Notes: a model not told the origin generated them from the letters alone. A DNA stretch of 64,000 nucleotides from Fulvimarina pelagi HTCC2506 (GCF_000153705.1 NZ_DS022272.1:182250-246249), one strand, 5' to 3'. Shown: positions 35,143 through 44,744, counted from the stretch's first letter. Numbers and translations: made by a program.

Positions 35143-35766
35143 CTAAGACGCGTCGCGTTCGGAAAGGATTTTAAGGCCGCGATGAAAGGCGACCCGGACT
35201 GCACCGCGGCTGATGTCGAGGCGTTCCGCCGTCTCCTCGATGCTCTTGCCTTCGATGGAGATTGCAGTCACGACTTCGCGTGTCCGCCCGTCGAGCGTAT
35301 CCACCGCCTTCATGACATCGCGGGCGACCAGGCCACTCACGTCCGGCTCGACGAACATCGCGTCGACATGGTCGGAGATGTCCACCTCGATGCGTTTGCC
35401 ATGCTTGCGGAAGGCGTCGATGGCCTTATAGCGCGCGATCGCGAAGAGCCAGGGTTCGACCGGCTCCTCAGTTCGCCATGTATGTCGTTTGGCGTGGACC
35501 GCCATCAATATCTCCTGAACCAGATCCTCCGCATCGAAGCCCGGCAGCCCCGGAGGTAGCTTGCGGGCGCAAAATCCACGCAAGATCCTCGCGGCGCCTT
35601 CGAGAAAGCGTCCGTAGGCACCGTTGTCGCCACTCAGTCCGTCCTGAAGCAGGACGGACATCTCGCTCCGCGTCGGGGTCGTTGCGGGCTTCACGTCGAT
35701 ACTTTCGAATCGGGAGTGATCATCGTTACGCGGCCGCAAAAGGAAAAAATCGAACAACTCGGCCAT
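35143..35766 (-). CDS. ECF sigma factor, SigF type
   Basis: Sigma-70 family ECF protein of 207 residues. Region 2 has FDAEDLVQEILMAVHAKRHT and the region-2.4 sequence PWLFAIARYKAIDAFRKH; region 4 has IEGKSIEETAERLDISRGAV. It is longer than usual by about 35 residues; a second ATG at 35661 would give a standard length. It is directed with NrsF, which should sequester it. Divergent from the LysE-type exporter gene across a region with direct and inverted repeats. Confidence 0.9.
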   Translation of the reverse strand: MAELFDFFLLRPRNDDHSRFESIDVKPATTPTRSEMSVLLQDGLSGDNGAYGRFLEGAARILRGFCARKLPPGLPGFDAEDLVQEILMAVHAKRHTWRTEEPVEPWLFAIARYKAIDAFRKHGKRIEVDISDHVDAMFVEPDVSGLVARDVMKAVDTLDGRTREVVTAISIEGKSIEETAERLDISRGAVRVAFHRGLKILSERDAS

Positions 35767-35782
35767 CGAGCGTCTCGGCAGG

Positions 35783-35885
35783 CCGGAATTTCGAGGACAC
35801 TATTCTTTACACCATTTCGATAAATTCCGCACCCATCTGAGGGCGTGTCTCGAAGTCGCGAAATTCCGGCTGACCGACACTATTC
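35783..35885. promoter_or_regulatory. divergent control region between the ECF sigma gene and the LysE gene
   Basis: GACACTATTC occurs twice in the same direction, at 35796-35805 and 35876-35885 (80 bases apart). CCGGAATTTCG at 35783-35793 is the exact reverse complement of CGAAATTCCGG at 35859-35869. So each side carries one copy of both elements. This arrangement suggests two sites for a regulator or sigma factor serving both directions. Confidence 0.45.
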
Positions 35886-35905
35886 GTCGTGATAGGAGGC
35901 AAAAC

Positions 35906-36550
35906 ATGATGTTCGTGCCCGACCTTACGACACTGTCCGCGTTCTTCCTTGCTGCCGTGGTCCTGACGATCACGCCCGGCCCGGACATGACGCTGTTCCT
36001 CGGGCGCACCCTATCCCAGGGCCGTGCGGCTGGTATGGCGTCGATGCTCGGCGCGTCGAGCGGCATTCTCGTCCACACCTCGCTTGCCGCCTTCGGTATT
36101 TCGGCACTGATTGCCGCCTCGCCACAAGCTTTTCTCGTTCTGAAGGTTGTCGGCGCCGCCTATCTGGTCTTCCTGGCCGCGCAGGCGATCGTTTCCGGCT
36201 CCGCCCTCAATGTGAAGACTGGCGAACGCAAGAAGGCCAAATCGCTGTTCAGCCATTGGCTGACTGGCCTCGGCATCAACCTTCTCAACCCGAAGATCAT
36301 CTTGTTCTTCGTGACCTTCCTGCCGCAATTTGTTTCCGCGTCCGATCCCCATGCGGCGGGCAAGCTCGTCTTTCTCGGCCTCTTCTTCATACTCGTGGCG
36401 GTACCGCTCAGTGTGCCGATGATCCTTGCTGCCGGATCTCTTGCCAATCTCCTGACCCGCAAGCCGAAGGTTACTCGCGCAATCGACTGGTTGTTCGCCG
36501 GCGTCTTCTCGGCCTTCGCCATCAGAATTTTGTTCGCTCAGAACCGTTAG
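35906..36550 (+). CDS. LysE-family amino-acid exporter
   Basis: Inner-membrane protein of 214 residues with six helices. The start has TITPGPDMTLFLGRTLSQGR and GMASMLGASSGILVH, and the middle has the LNPKIILFFVTFLPQFV motif, typical of LysE/RhtB-type exporters. GATAGGAGG lies before ATG 35906. Divergent from the ECF sigma gene; it may be part of its regulon. Substrate unknown. Confidence 0.9.
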   Translation: MMFVPDLTTLSAFFLAAVVLTITPGPDMTLFLGRTLSQGRAAGMASMLGASSGILVHTSLAAFGISALIAASPQAFLVLKVVGAAYLVFLAAQAIVSGSALNVKTGERKKAKSLFSHWLTGLGINLLNPKIILFFVTFLPQFVSASDPHAAGKLVFLGLFFILVAVPLSVPMILAAGSLANLLTRKPKVTRAIDWLFAGVFSAFAIRILFAQNR

Positions 36551-36629
36551 GCTGGGCGCTCCCGACCACCCTTGCACCATACCGGAAAACGATTTATCTC
36601 GGACACAAATCGCGGGAAGCCCCGCCTGT

Positions 36630-36706
36630 GCGGTTGTAGCTCAGTTGGTTAGAGCGTCGGATTGTGGCTCCGAAGGTCGCTGGTTCAACTCCAGCCAACC
36701 GTACCA
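36630..36706 (+). tRNA. tRNA-His (anticodon GTG)
   Basis: Seventy-seven bases. The acceptor GCGGTTG pairs with CAACCGT (G1-U72 wobble); the D arm, a 5-bp anticodon stem TCGGA/TCCGA with loop TTGTGGC, the T arm GCTGG/CCAGC with TTCAACT loop and an encoded CCA are all visible. The base before G1 is T and the discriminator is A73. An encoded G-1 and C73 are absent, as known for one alphaproteobacterial clade. Confidence 0.95.
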
Positions 36707-36805
36707 TCTCTTTTCGTCAAGCGTCCCCGATCGGTTTCATGAGCCTGTCAACCGGCCTGCCCATAGCATTTCGTTGCGCAGAGATCGAACCAAGGACCGC
36801 CCGTC

Positions 36806-38098
36806 GTGACCACGCCTGACAGTCAGGCCGACAAGTCTGTGTTTCCGCTACGACGTAAGCGACTGGCAGCTTTCGTGGCTTTTGGCGGTGCTGGTATTGC
36901 GGTGCTCTATCCCGATACGCTCGAAGCGCTCGTTGCCTTCGTAGTGGCGATCTTCGCGCTTCTGTTCTGGCCGTCAGAGAAGACTCAGAATCTCGGGCGA
37001 AGATCGGAAGCGCGTCCGGAGGCCGATCGGCTGGATGCGGGCGCGGAGGCCGTGGTTGAGGCTTTGGCTGAGCCGGTGCTTGTGATCAATCGCGATCTGA
37101 CGCTCACTTATCAGAACCCGGCCTCCCTCGGACCCTTGGGCCGCCTTCAGGCGAGCGAACCGATCCATCTGCGATTCCGAGCACCGCACGTCCTCTCCGC
37201 CATCGAGGATGCGGTCGGCACCGGCCGGAGGACATCGGCATTGCTAGAGGAACGGCGCGGCGCAGATCGCAGCTTCGAGATTGAGGTGCTTCCCGTGCCG
37301 GTGCGCGATGGTGGCAATCCCTCAATTTTCCTGATCGTCTTCTACGACCGCACCGTCGCGCGTCAAACGGAGCGGATCCGGACCGACTTCGTTGCCAATG
37401 CAAGCCACGAGTTGCGTACGCCGCTGGCCTCGCTCACCGGCTTCATCGAAACCCTGCAGGGTCCTGCGCAGAACGACGCGGTCGCGCGCGAAAAATTTCT
37501 CGCCATCATGCGCGACCAAGCCGGACGCATGTCGCGGCTGATCGACGATCTCCTCTCGCTTTCGCGAATCGAGATGAAGCGGCATCTTCCGGTGAGCCAG
37601 CCGGTGGAACTCGGTGCGATCCTGCGAAAGGTAGCCGATCAGCTGTCGCCACTTGCGAACGACATGGGCCTCTCCATCGAGACCGATCTCGGCATCGATC
37701 CCGTCCTTGTAGCAGGGGAGCCGGACGAGCTGATGCAGGTGTTCTCGAACCTTGTCGAGAACGCCTGCAAATATGGCCGCGACGGCGAGCGAGTGGTGCT
37801 GCGTCTTACGACCGGGGAGGAGCGGGGGCGACCGATCGCCGATGCTTCCGTCGTCGATTTCGGACCAGGAGTCGCGGCCGAACATGTGCCGCGTCTTACC
37901 GAACGGTTCTACCGGGTCGACGTCGGCAACTCCAGGGCGATGAAGGGAACGGGCCTCGGCCTTGCCATCGTGCGCAATATCCTCCTGCGCCACAAGGCGC
38001 GACTGATGATCGAATCCCAGGTAGGCGCTGGCTCGACATTCACTGCGCGATTCCAGAGATTGTCGGACCGTTCGCAAACTTCACTAAAGAACAATTAG
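36806..38098 (+). CDS. phoR: phosphate sensor histidine kinase
   Basis: Protein of 430 residues. Two N-terminal helices (about residues 15-55), a PAS-type region (about 80-185), phospho-acceptor NASHELRTPLASLTGFIETL, N-box FSNLVENACKYG, and nucleotide-binding VVDFGPGV and KGTGLGLAIV. It starts at GTG 36806 after AAGGAC. The order phoR-pstSCAB-phoU-phoB follows. It should phosphorylate PhoB when phosphate is scarce, under control of Pst and PhoU. Confidence 0.93.
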   Translation: MTTPDSQADKSVFPLRRKRLAAFVAFGGAGIAVLYPDTLEALVAFVVAIFALLFWPSEKTQNLGRRSEARPEADRLDAGAEAVVEALAEPVLVINRDLTLTYQNPASLGPLGRLQASEPIHLRFRAPHVLSAIEDAVGTGRRTSALLEERRGADRSFEIEVLPVPVRDGGNPSIFLIVFYDRTVARQTERIRTDFVANASHELRTPLASLTGFIETLQGPAQNDAVAREKFLAIMRDQAGRMSRLIDDLLSLSRIEMKRHLPVSQPVELGAILRKVADQLSPLANDMGLSIETDLGIDPVLVAGEPDELMQVFSNLVENACKYGRDGERVVLRLTTGEERGRPIADASVVDFGPGVAAEHVPRLTERFYRVDVGNSRAMKGTGLGLAIVRNILLRHKARLMIESQVGAGSTFTARFQRLSDRSQTSLKNN

Positions 38099-38112
38099 AT
38101 CAGATACTTGGA

Positions 38113-38152
38113 CTGTCATAAAAGCGTTGTTCAACTGTCATATACCGTTCGC
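38113..38152 (+). promoter_or_regulatory. Pho box upstream of pstS
   Basis: CTGTCAT occurs at 38113-38119 and again at 38135-38141, exactly 22 bases apart. With the degenerate units at 38124-38130 and 38146-38152 this makes 7-base elements on an 11-base period, the known PhoB-binding arrangement. It lies just after phoR and about 100 bases before pstS, so PhoB should activate pstS-phoB transcription here. Confidence 0.85.
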
Positions 38153-38254
38153 GGAAACTCGTTAGGCATAGGCCGAACTCGAGGCCGGCGCCACAGCTCG
38201 ATGCTGGGACGGATCTCGATTTCCCCCCTCAACCTCCATCAAGGAGACACTCCC

Positions 38255-39307
38255 GTGAACACCAAGCATTTCACCAGCCTGATGGTTGGCACTTCGCTCG
38301 CGTTCGCCGCCCCGGCGCTTGCCCAGTCGAGCGAGGCCGTCCAGGTCGCCGGTTCTTCGACGGTGCTTCCCTATGCCCAGATCATCGCGGAGAACTACGG
38401 CGAGACCTTCCCGGACTATCCGACCCCCGTCGTCGAATCGGGTGGCTCCTCGGCTGGCCTCAAGCAGTTCTGCCAGGGTGTCGGACCGGAAACGATCGAC
38501 ATAGCCAACTCTTCGCGTCAGATCCGCGACTTGGAAGTCCAGGCCTGCAACGACGCAGGCGTGAACGAGATCAGCGAGATCAAGTTCGGATATGACGGCA
38601 TCGTCTTCGCCTCGGCCGCTTCCGGTGAATCCTTCGCTCTGACGCCAGAAATGGTCTACAAGGCCATGGGTGCGCAGGTCCCGCAGGACGGCGAAATGGG
38701 CGAGAATTCCTTCAGCAGCTGGTCGGATGTCGATCCCTCGCTGCCGGATCAGGAAATCTCGGCCTTCATCCCGGCTTCCAATCATGGAACCCGCGAAGTC
38801 TTTGAAGAAAAGCTCATGCTTCAGGGCTGCGAAGATTCTGGCGCCATGCAGGTTATGATGGACGGCGGAATGGACGAAGACGCCGTCGAGGACGCCTGCA
38901 TGCAGGTCCGCAACGACGGCGCGATCGGCGAAATTTCCGGCGACTACACCGAAACGCTAGCCCGTATCGACGCCAACCCGCAGGCGGTCGGCGTCTTCGG
39001 TCTCGCTTTCTACGAGCAGAACCAGGACAAGCTCCAGGTCGCGACGGTCAACGACGTTACGCCGACAGCGGAGGCGATCGCTACCGGTGAGTATCCGGTC
39101 TCGCGTCCGCTGTTCTTCTACGTCAAGCGCGCGCATCTCGGCGTCGTTCCGGGTCTTCAGGAATATGTCCAATTCTTCCTGTCCGAGCAGATGACCGGTG
39201 AAGGCTCGCCGACGGTCGAATACGGCCTGGTTCCGCTCTCGGCTGACGAGCGCCAGACCCAGATGGATCAGTTCGAAAGCGGTGAGACCGTCACCGTTTC
39301 GGGCTAA
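38255..39307 (+). CDS. pstS: phosphate ABC transporter, periplasmic binding protein
   Basis: Secreted phosphate-binding protein of 350 residues. It starts at GTG 38255 with AAGGAG upstream. The signal peptide ends near APALAQ, then EAVQVAGSSTVLPYAQII, the phosphate-binding loop. ESGGSSAGLKQFCQG and the IDIANSSRQI segment contribute further ligand residues, and IPASNHGTREVFEE follows. Upstream open sequence to 38108 lies in the Pho-box leader and is not translated. Seventeen bases after the stop there is a hairpin. Confidence 0.95.
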   Translation: MNTKHFTSLMVGTSLAFAAPALAQSSEAVQVAGSSTVLPYAQIIAENYGETFPDYPTPVVESGGSSAGLKQFCQGVGPETIDIANSSRQIRDLEVQACNDAGVNEISEIKFGYDGIVFASAASGESFALTPEMVYKAMGAQVPQDGEMGENSFSSWSDVDPSLPDQEISAFIPASNHGTREVFEEKLMLQGCEDSGAMQVMMDGGMDEDAVEDACMQVRNDGAIGEISGDYTETLARIDANPQAVGVFGLAFYEQNQDKLQVATVNDVTPTAEAIATGEYPVSRPLFFYVKRAHLGVVPGLQEYVQFFLSEQMTGEGSPTVEYGLVPLSADERQTQMDQFESGETVTVSG

Positions 39308-39322
39308 TCGATCACGATTATC

Positions 39323-39349
39323 GGGGGTGCCGCTGCGAGCGGCGTCCCC
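39323..39349 (+). other. hairpin between pstS and pstC
   Basis: GGGG + GCCGCT pair with AGCGGC + CCCC across a 3-base loop and a small internal loop. No T-run follows directly. Placed 16 bases after the pstS stop, it may protect the pstS transcript and lower pstC expression. Confidence 0.45.
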
Positions 39350-39550
39350 GTTCCTGTTCGGTGCAGCGCCATATCGACTGGCTGGGTCTCCCGAGGCCGC
39401 GATCGAACAGACGAGTCGGCGGCCATCCTTGCGGCGAGGGCGTGTGCCGCTAGCGCTGAAGCACTTCCTTGAAAACGAGCAGGTTCGTGCCGCTCTCGTG
39501 ACCGCATAGTCCGGTCGGTTAATCCGCAACACTTCGAGAAAGCGGACCCA

Positions 39551-41041
39551 TTGTCGACATCCATCATCATCCTCATCGTTCTCTTGGTCGGCGCGGTCGG
39601 TGGCTACGCCGCCTATCAGCGCGGCAGGCAGCTCAGGATCGAGAGGGGCATGCGGCCCCATTCGCGCCCGATCTACCATGCGAGCTACGTACTCTCGTGG
39701 GCCTGGGTGCCCTCTTTGCTCCTGCTCGGCACCTGGCTGATCGCTTCGCCGATCCTCAACGAGATACAGATCCGCAATGCGTTCCCGGAAGATGCGGTCG
39801 CAGAGGCAGGCCTCACGGACGATCTCGCCTATGGCATCGTCGAATCCATCGGCGTGGGACTTCGCTCACTTCCCGAGGACGAACGCGACCAGATCGACGA
39901 AGACACCCCGATAGAGGATGCGCTTCCCCTTTTTCGCCAGTACGGCGTGGCGATCGCTTCGGCGAGCCAGGACTGGATGCTGCCACTCGCGATTGAGAGC
40001 AATATCTGGTCGACGGTCAGTCGCTGGGCGATGACGATCGTGGTCGTCCTCTTCGCGGCAGGCGGGGCCTTCTACGGATACCGCAACATTCGCACACGGC
40101 TCAGAGCCCGCAACAAGGTCGAGAAGGTCGTCAACGTCACGCTGATCGTCGCGTCCTCGATCGCCATCATGACGACGGTGGGCATCGTATTCTCGATGCT
40201 GTTCGAGAGCGCAGACTTCTTCTCGCGGGTCAGCGCCTGGGAGTTCTTCTTCGGCACCACTTGGGAACCACGCTTCAGCGCGGCCGGCTCCGGTGGTGAG
40301 ACCGGCCAGTTCGGCCTGATCCCGCTTCTCGCCGGCACGCTCTATATCGGCGCGGTCGCAATGGCCGTCGCCGTGCCGATCGGGCTCTTCGCGGCGATCT
40401 ACATGGCTGAATATGCCGACAACCGGACACGCTCGGTCGCCAAGCCGCTCCTTGAAGTGCTGGCCGGCATCCCGACCATCGTCTACGGCTTCTTCGCCCT
40501 TGTCACGGTCGGTCCGTTCTTTCGAGATCTCTCGGCACAGATCTCCGGCCTGCTGACAGGGAACTATTCGGCTTTCATCCAGGCCCAGAGCGTACTGACG
40601 GCCGGCTGCGTCATGGGCATCATGCTCATCCCCTTCGTCTCGTCCCTGTCTGACGACATCATCACCTCGGTGCCGCGCTCCCTGCGGGACGGCTCGCTCG
40701 GCCTCGGCGCGACACGCTCCGAGACCGTCAAGCGGGTCATCTTGCCAGCGGCGCTTCCTGGCATCGTCTCGGCGTTGCTTCTGACGGCCTCCCGCGCCAT
40801 CGGCGAGACGATGATCGTCGTTCTCGCCGCGGGTGTCGCAGCGAACCTCACGATCAATCCGTTCGAGGCGATGACCACGATTACCGTCAAGATCGTCCAG
40901 CAGCTTACGGGTGACCTCGAATTCACCTCGCCACAGACGCTGGTCGCCTTCGCGCTCGGGATCACGCTCTTCGTGATCACGCTCTGCCTCAACGTCTACG
41001 CCCTCTATATCGTGCGGAAGTACAAGGAACAGTACGAATGA
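39551..41041 (+). CDS. pstC: phosphate ABC transporter permease PstC
   Basis: Inner-membrane permease of 496 residues. The N-terminal third has three helices and a soluble segment, then the conserved permease domain: GLIPLLAGTLYIGAVAMAVA, YGFFALVTVGPFFRDL, MGIMLIPFVSSLSDD and SRAIGETMIVVLAAG. The length is typical for rhizobial PstC, longer than the enterobacterial form. It starts at TTG 39551; the preceding 240 bases hold no gene. It overlaps pstA by four bases. Confidence 0.93.
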   Translation: MSTSIIILIVLLVGAVGGYAAYQRGRQLRIERGMRPHSRPIYHASYVLSWAWVPSLLLLGTWLIASPILNEIQIRNAFPEDAVAEAGLTDDLAYGIVESIGVGLRSLPEDERDQIDEDTPIEDALPLFRQYGVAIASASQDWMLPLAIESNIWSTVSRWAMTIVVVLFAAGGAFYGYRNIRTRLRARNKVEKVVNVTLIVASSIAIMTTVGIVFSMLFESADFFSRVSAWEFFFGTTWEPRFSAAGSGGETGQFGLIPLLAGTLYIGAVAMAVAVPIGLFAAIYMAEYADNRTRSVAKPLLEVLAGIPTIVYGFFALVTVGPFFRDLSAQISGLLTGNYSAFIQAQSVLTAGCVMGIMLIPFVSSLSDDIITSVPRSLRDGSLGLGATRSETVKRVILPAALPGIVSALLLTASRAIGETMIVVLAAGVAANLTINPFEAMTTITVKIVQQLTGDLEFTSPQTLVAFALGITLFVITLCLNVYALYIVRKYKEQYE

Positions 41042-42360
41042 CCGACGCGACCGCGAACGACATCTCCGATCGCTCGGAGGCTACCCGGGGGCGTCGGGAC
41101 ATCGGGATCAAGAGGCGCTACGCGGCTGAGCGTCGCTTCAAGGCCTATGGCATGATCGCCATCGGTCTCGGCATTGCCTTCCTCTTCATCCTGCTGTGGA
41201 GCGTTGTCTCCAAGGGCTACACCGCCTTCTGGCAGACCGAGATCCGGGTGCCCATCACCTTCTCGGAAGAGGTCATCGGCACGGCCGAGGAGGGAGCAGC
41301 CAACCAATCCAAGCTGATGATGGCGAACTACCCCCAGCTCGCGCGCGATGGCCTTATCCAGCTGCTCGAAATCGATCCCGAGAACTCCGAAGCGGTCAGC
41401 GCAGCCAACGGGCTTGTTTCCCAGGGTGTCCGTATGGAACTGCGCGACATGGTGCTGAACGATCTTCAGGTCATCGGCACCACCGAGGACGTCTGGCTCT
41501 ATGCGAGCTCCGACCTCGACAGCGCGTTGAAAGGCTCCTACGACCTTTCCGTCGAGGAGAGCCGGCGTCCGATCAGCGATCTCCAGCTTGAATTCATCGA
41601 GCGGCTCGAAGAGATGGGCGCCCTCGAACAGAACTTTAACTGGGGTCTCTTCACCTTTGGCGCCTCCTCGCGCGCCGAGACAGCGGGCGTCGGCGTCGCG
41701 ATTATCGGATCGGCCTATATGATGCTGATCGTGCTGGCGCTGGCCCTCCCCATTGGTGTCGCGGCCTCGATCTATCTCGAAGAGTTCGCGCCGAAGAACA
41801 GGTTCACCGATCTCATCGAAGTGAACATCAACAATCTCGCGGCCGTGCCCTCCATCGTCTTCGGTATCCTGGGCCTTGCTGTCTTCATCAACTGGTTCGG
41901 CCTGCCTCGATCAGCCGCGCTCGTCGGTGGCCTTGTCCTGACGTTGATGACCCTGCCGACGATTATCATCGCGACCAGAGCTGCCCTGCGTGCCGTTCCA
42001 CCGTCGATCCGATGGGCGGCCCTTGGGCTCGGCGCATCGAAGACACAGACCGTGTTCCAGCATGTCCTGCCGCTCGCGGCCCCAGGTATCCTGACGGGGA
42101 CTATCATCGGCTTGGCCCAGGCGCTCGGTGAAACGGCGCCGCTGCTCCTCATCGGCATGGTTGCGTTCGTCGCCGACTATCCGGAGACGCCGCTCGACGC
42201 TGCGACCGCGTTGCCTGTCCAAATCTACATGTGGGCGAATGAGGCAGAACGCGCCTTCCAGGAGCGCACCTCCGGCGCGATCATGATATTGCTGGGCTTC
42301 CTCGCCCTGATGAACCTGACCGCGATATTCCTCCGCCGTCGCTTCGAACGCCGTTGGTAG
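41038..42360 (+). CDS. pstA: phosphate ABC transporter permease PstA
   Basis: Permease of 440 residues. One helix near residues 40-60, then a periplasmic insert of about 150 residues (rich in Glu/Asp) before the permease domain. That domain has [38 protein letters not shown] and the cytoplasmic loop with [18 protein letters not shown]. The start overlaps the pstC stop (ATGA). The insert is usual for the rhizobial form. Confidence 0.93.
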   Translation: MTDATANDISDRSEATRGRRDIGIKRRYAAERRFKAYGMIAIGLGIAFLFILLWSVVSKGYTAFWQTEIRVPITFSEEVIGTAEEGAANQSKLMMANYPQLARDGLIQLLEIDPENSEAVSAANGLVSQGVRMELRDMVLNDLQVIGTTEDVWLYASSDLDSALKGSYDLSVEESRRPISDLQLEFIERLEEMGALEQNFNWGLFTFGASSRAETAGVGVAIIGSAYMMLIVLALALPIGVAASIYLEEFAPKNRFTDLIEVNINNLAAVPSIVFGILGLAVFINWFGLPRSAALVGGLVLTLMTLPTIIIATRAALRAVPPSIRWAALGLGASKTQTVFQHVLPLAAPGILTGTIIGLAQALGETAPLLLIGMVAFVADYPETPLDAATALPVQIYMWANEAERAFQERTSGAIMILLGFLALMNLTAIFLRRRFERRW

Positions 42361-42383
42361 GCTCAAGAAGGGACAGAGACCAG

Positions 42384-43193
42384 ATGGATATGTCGAGAGC
42401 GACTTTCGAAAAAGGACCTGCCGTGTCGCAAGACAAGACAATCAAGATGGCAAGCAAGGACGTGACCGTCCATTATGGGCAGAAGCAAGCCCTGAACGGG
42501 ATCAGTCTCGATATAAAGGAGCGTCAGGTTACCGCCCTCATCGGACCCTCCGGCTGCGGCAAGTCCACCTATCTGCGGTGCCTCAACCGGATGAACGATA
42601 CGATCGACACCGCCAAGGTCGACGGCAAGATCCTGCTCGACGGCGAAAATATTTACGATCCCGATCTCGACGTGGTCGAGCTCCGTGCCCGGGTCGGCAT
42701 GGTGTTTCAGAAGCCGAATCCGTTTCCGAAATCGATTTGGGAAAACGTTGCTTACGGGCCGAAAATTCATGGCCTCGCCAAGAACAAGGACCAACTCGAG
42801 GAGATCGTTCATACAAGCCTAAAACGTGCCGGCCTCTACAAGGAGGTAAAGGACCGGCTCGATGAGCCAGGCACGGGCTTGTCTGGCGGCCAGCAGCAAC
42901 GCCTTTGCATCGCTCGGGCGATTGCTGTCTCGCCCGAGGTTATCCTCATGGATGAGCCCTGCTCGGCGCTCGACCCGATAGCCACCGCGACAGTCGAGGA
43001 ACTGATCGACGAACTGAAGCAGAATTTCACGATCGTGATCGTCACCCACTCGATGCAGCAGGCGGCCCGCGTGAGCCAGGTGACCGCGATGTTCCATCTC
43101 GGAGATCTCGCCGAAGTCGGCGCAACGGAAAAGATGTTCTCCAACCCCGACGATAAGAGAACCCAGGACTACATCACTGGCCGCTTCGGCTGA
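42384..43193 (+). CDS. pstB: phosphate ABC transporter ATP-binding protein
   Basis: ATPase of 269 residues: Walker [11 protein letters not shown]-loop [20 protein letters not shown], signature [17 protein letters not shown], Walker [15 protein letters not shown]-loop [12 protein letters not shown]. The end [19 protein letters not shown] is PstB-typical. Start ATG 42384 (GGGACAGAG upstream) or GTG 42423 (AAGGA seven bases upstream); I report the longer one. Confidence 0.93.
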   Translation: MDMSRATFEKGPAVSQDKTIKMASKDVTVHYGQKQALNGISLDIKERQVTALIGPSGCGKSTYLRCLNRMNDTIDTAKVDGKILLDGENIYDPDLDVVELRARVGMVFQKPNPFPKSIWENVAYGPKIHGLAKNKDQLEEIVHTSLKRAGLYKEVKDRLDEPGTGLSGGQQQRLCIARAIAVSPEVILMDEPCSALDPIATATVEELIDELKQNFTIVIVTHSMQQAARVSQVTAMFHLGDLAEVGATEKMFSNPDDKRTQDYITGRFG

Positions 43194-43207
43194 TTCAGCA
43201 AATGCCG

Positions 43208-43229
43208 CGGCCGGACGAATACCCGGCCG
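43208..43229 (+). other. hairpin between pstB and phoU
   Basis: A perfect 7-bp stem CGGCCGG/CCGGCCG with an 8-base loop, 15 bases after the pstB stop. It has no T-run; it probably sets relative expression or RNA stability. Confidence 0.4.
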
Positions 43230-43269
43230 GCCAAGGCGTGAAGACGCCCATTTTTCGAGGGAGGCCAAC

Positions 43270-44007
43270 ATGGCTTCGCATATCGTGTCCTCCTACGAGG
43301 ACGAGCTGAAATTCATCGTCCGCCGCATCTCGGAGATGGGCGGCCAGGCCGAGCGTATGCTGGAACAGGCGGTGACCGCACTGGTTCGCGGCGATACGGC
43401 ACTCGCCCAATCCGTGATCGCAGACGACGTCATCCTCGATGCGGCCCAGCGCGAGGTGGACGAAAAGGCGATCATGACGATCGGCAAGCGCCAGCCGATG
43501 GCGATCGACCTGCGCGAGATCGTCGGCGCGATCCGCATCTCTAGCGATCTCGAAAGGATCGGCGATCTCGCAAAGAACATCGCCAAGCGCGTTCTCGCCG
43601 TCCACAACCATGCTCAGCCGAACCAACTCGTGCGGGGCATCGAGCATCTGTCCGAACTCGCGGTCGATCAATTGAAGGACGTGCTCGACGCCTATGGCGC
43701 GCGCGACCACGAGCGGGCGATCACCGTGCGCGACAACGACGAAGAGATCGACGCGGTCTATACTTCGATCTTCCGTGAACTCCTTACCTACATGATGGAA
43801 GATCCGCGTAACATCACCTCGTGCACCCATCTGCTCTTCAGTGCAAAGAACATCGAGCGGATTGGCGACCACGCGACGAACATCGCCGAGACGATCTTCT
43901 ACATCAAGACTGGCCAGGAGATGGAGGCGGATCGACCGAAGAAGGACAGGTCGGCGACCGTTACGCAGAAGAGCCTCGAAGAAGCCGCGGAAGGCACAGC
44001 GGGATGA
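43270..44007 (+). CDS. phoU: phosphate signalling protein PhoU
   Basis: Protein of 245 residues with the two three-helix PhoU repeats. Each has the metal-binding E/D-x-x-x-D pattern (SSDLERIGDLAKNIAKR in the first; AKNIERIGDHATNIAET in the second). It links Pst transport activity to PhoR, repressing the Pho response when phosphate is plentiful. The stop overlaps the phoB start (ATGA). Confidence 0.95.
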   Translation: MASHIVSSYEDELKFIVRRISEMGGQAERMLEQAVTALVRGDTALAQSVIADDVILDAAQREVDEKAIMTIGKRQPMAIDLREIVGAIRISSDLERIGDLAKNIAKRVLAVHNHAQPNQLVRGIEHLSELAVDQLKDVLDAYGARDHERAITVRDNDEEIDAVYTSIFRELLTYMMEDPRNITSCTHLLFSAKNIERIGDHATNIAETIFYIKTGQEMEADRPKKDRSATVTQKSLEEAAEGTAG

Positions 44008-44744
44008 GCCTTCGTGTCACCGTCGTAGAGGACGAGGAGGCCCTTGGGGTGCTCCTTCGCTACAATCTCGAAGCAGAAGGCTATGAGGTGGAGGTCATCG
44101 CCCGTGGTGACGAGGCCGATCTACGCCTGAAGGAGGATACGCCCGACCTTCTGGTACTCGACTGGATGCTTCCAGGTCTGTCCGGCGTCGAAATCTGTCG
44201 CCGCCTGCGTCAGCGGCCCGATACGGCTCAACTGCCGGTCATCATGCTGACGGCGCGCGGCGAGGAGAGCGAGCGTGTCCAGGGGCTCTCTGTTGGCGCC
44301 GACGACTACGTTGTGAAGCCATTCTCGATGCGGGAGTTCACCGCTCGCGTGAAGGCGATGATGCGCCGCGCAAGCCCGGAAAAAGTGGCGAGCGTTCTGT
44401 CAGCCGGTGATCTCGAACTCGACCGCTCCGCCCATCGAGTACGGCGTGCGGGACGGGAGCTGAGGCTCGGACCCACGGAATTCAAGCTGCTTGAGTTCCT
44501 TATGCAGGCGCCCGGCCGCGTCTTTACACGCGAACAGCTGCTCGACGGTGTGTGGGGCCGGGACATCTATGTCGACGAACGGACGGTGGACGTCCACGTG
44601 GGTCGCCTGCGCAAGGCGATCAACCGGGCGCGCGACCGCGATCCGATCCGCACCGTGCGCGGAGCGGGCTACGCGCTGGACGAACAGTTTCTCGCAGCGA
44701 AAGCGACGTCGCAACGCATGAAACTGAAGGAGGCGGCTGGGTAG
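44004..44744 (+). CDS. phoB: phosphate regulon response regulator
   Basis: Protein of 246 residues: receiver with acidic cluster EDEE (9-12), phospho-acceptor Asp53 in VLDWMLPG and Lys104 in YVVKPFS. The winged-helix OmpR-type output domain has LRLGPTEFKLLEFL and VDERTVDVHVGRLRKAI. ATG 44004 overlaps phoU; longer open sequence upstream lies inside phoU. It should bind the Pho box at 38113. The C-terminal tail after ALDE is about 20 residues longer than usual. Confidence 0.95.
   Translation: MSLRVTVVEDEEALGVLLRYNLEAEGYEVEVIARGDEADLRLKEDTPDLLVLDWMLPGLSGVEICRRLRQRPDTAQLPVIMLTARGEESERVQGLSVGADDYVVKPFSMREFTARVKAMMRRASPEKVASVLSAGDLELDRSAHRVRRAGRELRLGPTEFKLLEFLMQAPGRVFTREQLLDGVWGRDIYVDERTVDVHVGRLRKAINRARDRDPIRTVRGAGYALDEQFLAAKATSQRMKLKEAAG

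Noticed and set aside
35143..35766. ECF sigma factor as EcfG, the general-stress sigma
   Set aside because: Its partner is an NrsF/DUF1109 membrane protein, not NepR/PhyR, so it is SigF-type; the EcfG promoter before olsB needs a sigma factor encoded elsewhere.
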